This document shows positions 63,905-64,000 of a DNA stretch of 64,000 nucleotides, piece after piece (the first letter of the stretch is position 1; each line of letters opens with the position of its first letter). The translations under genes and the position numbers were made by a program. The notes beneath the pieces are model-generated. The model did not search any database and was not told the DNA's origin. It worked only from the letters and a program-made list of their open reading frames with translations. Location of the stretch: assembly GCF_900207585.1 (NCBI RefSeq), contig NZ_OAOP01000005.1:248001-312000 (forward strand), read 5' to 3'. Source of the stretch: Bacillus oleivorans. Lineage in GTDB: Bacteria; Bacillota; Bacilli; Bacillales; JC228.

Positions 63905-64000
63905 ATGACACTTCATCTGCGTATAGTTATTCTCTTTTTACTTGTAACCGCAGCATATGGACTTGTATTTTTCGGTAACCATTCTTTCAGAAATGAGGAA
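63905..64000 (+). CDS. Partial gene with an N-terminal membrane or signal segment
   Basis: The frame starts at ATG 63905, with GAGGTGA 5 nt upstream, and runs off the window after 32 codons. Residues about 5-24 (LRIVILFLLVTAAYGLVFFG) form one hydrophobic helix, so an exported or membrane-anchored product is likely. Position after a coxA-like gene would suit bofC or a small membrane protein, but I do not recognise it. Confidence 0.6.
   Translation, partial: MTLHLRIVILFLLVTAAYGLVFFGNHSFRNEE

Overview
The window is a contiguous stretch of a low-GC, endospore-forming Bacillaceae chromosome. The evidence is the gene order, which follows the Bacillus subtilis racE-gerM-rph ... spo0B-obg-pheA-safA backbone, AGGAGG-type ribosome binding sites, GTG and TTG starts, rho-independent terminators, a T-box leader and many sporulation genes. 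I cannot fix the genus. The presence of an RNase G-type gene and of a full type IV pilus operon makes it different from B. subtilis 168.

Layout: 1-3941 glutamate racemase (5' end missing), gerM, rph, rdgB, ysnB. 3942-4505 a tRNA-Arg(UCU) with a duplicated 5' end. 4506-14210 ysoA, tig, clpX, lonB, lonA, ysxC (protein folding, proteolysis, ribosome assembly). 14248-21156 a divergent membrane protein, then the heme operon hemAXCDBL. 21564-24256 spoVID, ysxE and a small membrane protein. 24361-28728 T-box-controlled valS, then folC. 28841-43051 a diguanylate cyclase followed by a type IV pilus cluster (two unassigned genes, three minor pilins, pilB, pilT, pilC, major pilin, prepilin peptidase, pilM, pilN, pilO) in the place where B. 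subtilis has only comC. 43178-49966 spoIIB, maf, radC, mreBCD, minCD (septum, shape, division-site selection). 50974-54073 spoIVFA-spoIVFB and rng. 54080-55186 the L21 leader with rplU, prp, rpmA. 55396-58168 spo0B, obg, pheA. 58218-63792 niaR (minus strand), safA with a very large 30-bp tandem repeat, a CotS-like kinase, nadE, and a YhcN/YlaJ-type lipoprotein. The window ends inside a short membrane-protein gene.

How the parts work together: several clusters serve the spore. SpoVID and SafA are LysM-bearing coat assembly partners, SpoIVFA/FB control sigma-K processing, Spo0B is in the phosphorelay, and GerM, SpoIIB, LonB, YsxE and the lipoprotein are sporulation-linked. The MreBCD and MinCD genes set cell shape and division site. 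The pilus cluster looks self-contained (assembly and retraction ATPases, platform, peptidase, PilMNO). It lies next to a GGDEF protein, and its PilB carries an MshEN-like N-terminus, so c-di-GMP control is plausible.

The most unusual signal is not coding. Three intergenic regions (about 8760-8935, 21260-21390 and 50161-50633) hold short motifs, GCCCAA(A/T)(A/T)A or GCTCCAAA, repeated all in one orientation every 20 to 21 bp, that is once per two turns of DNA. Each array lies just after a terminator and just before a sporulation gene (lonB, spoVID, spoIVFA). I do not recognise this as a named repeat family. A second striking feature is the 32-unit, indel-free 30-bp repeat in safA, most of whose units carry an in-frame GGAG-5 nt-ATG.
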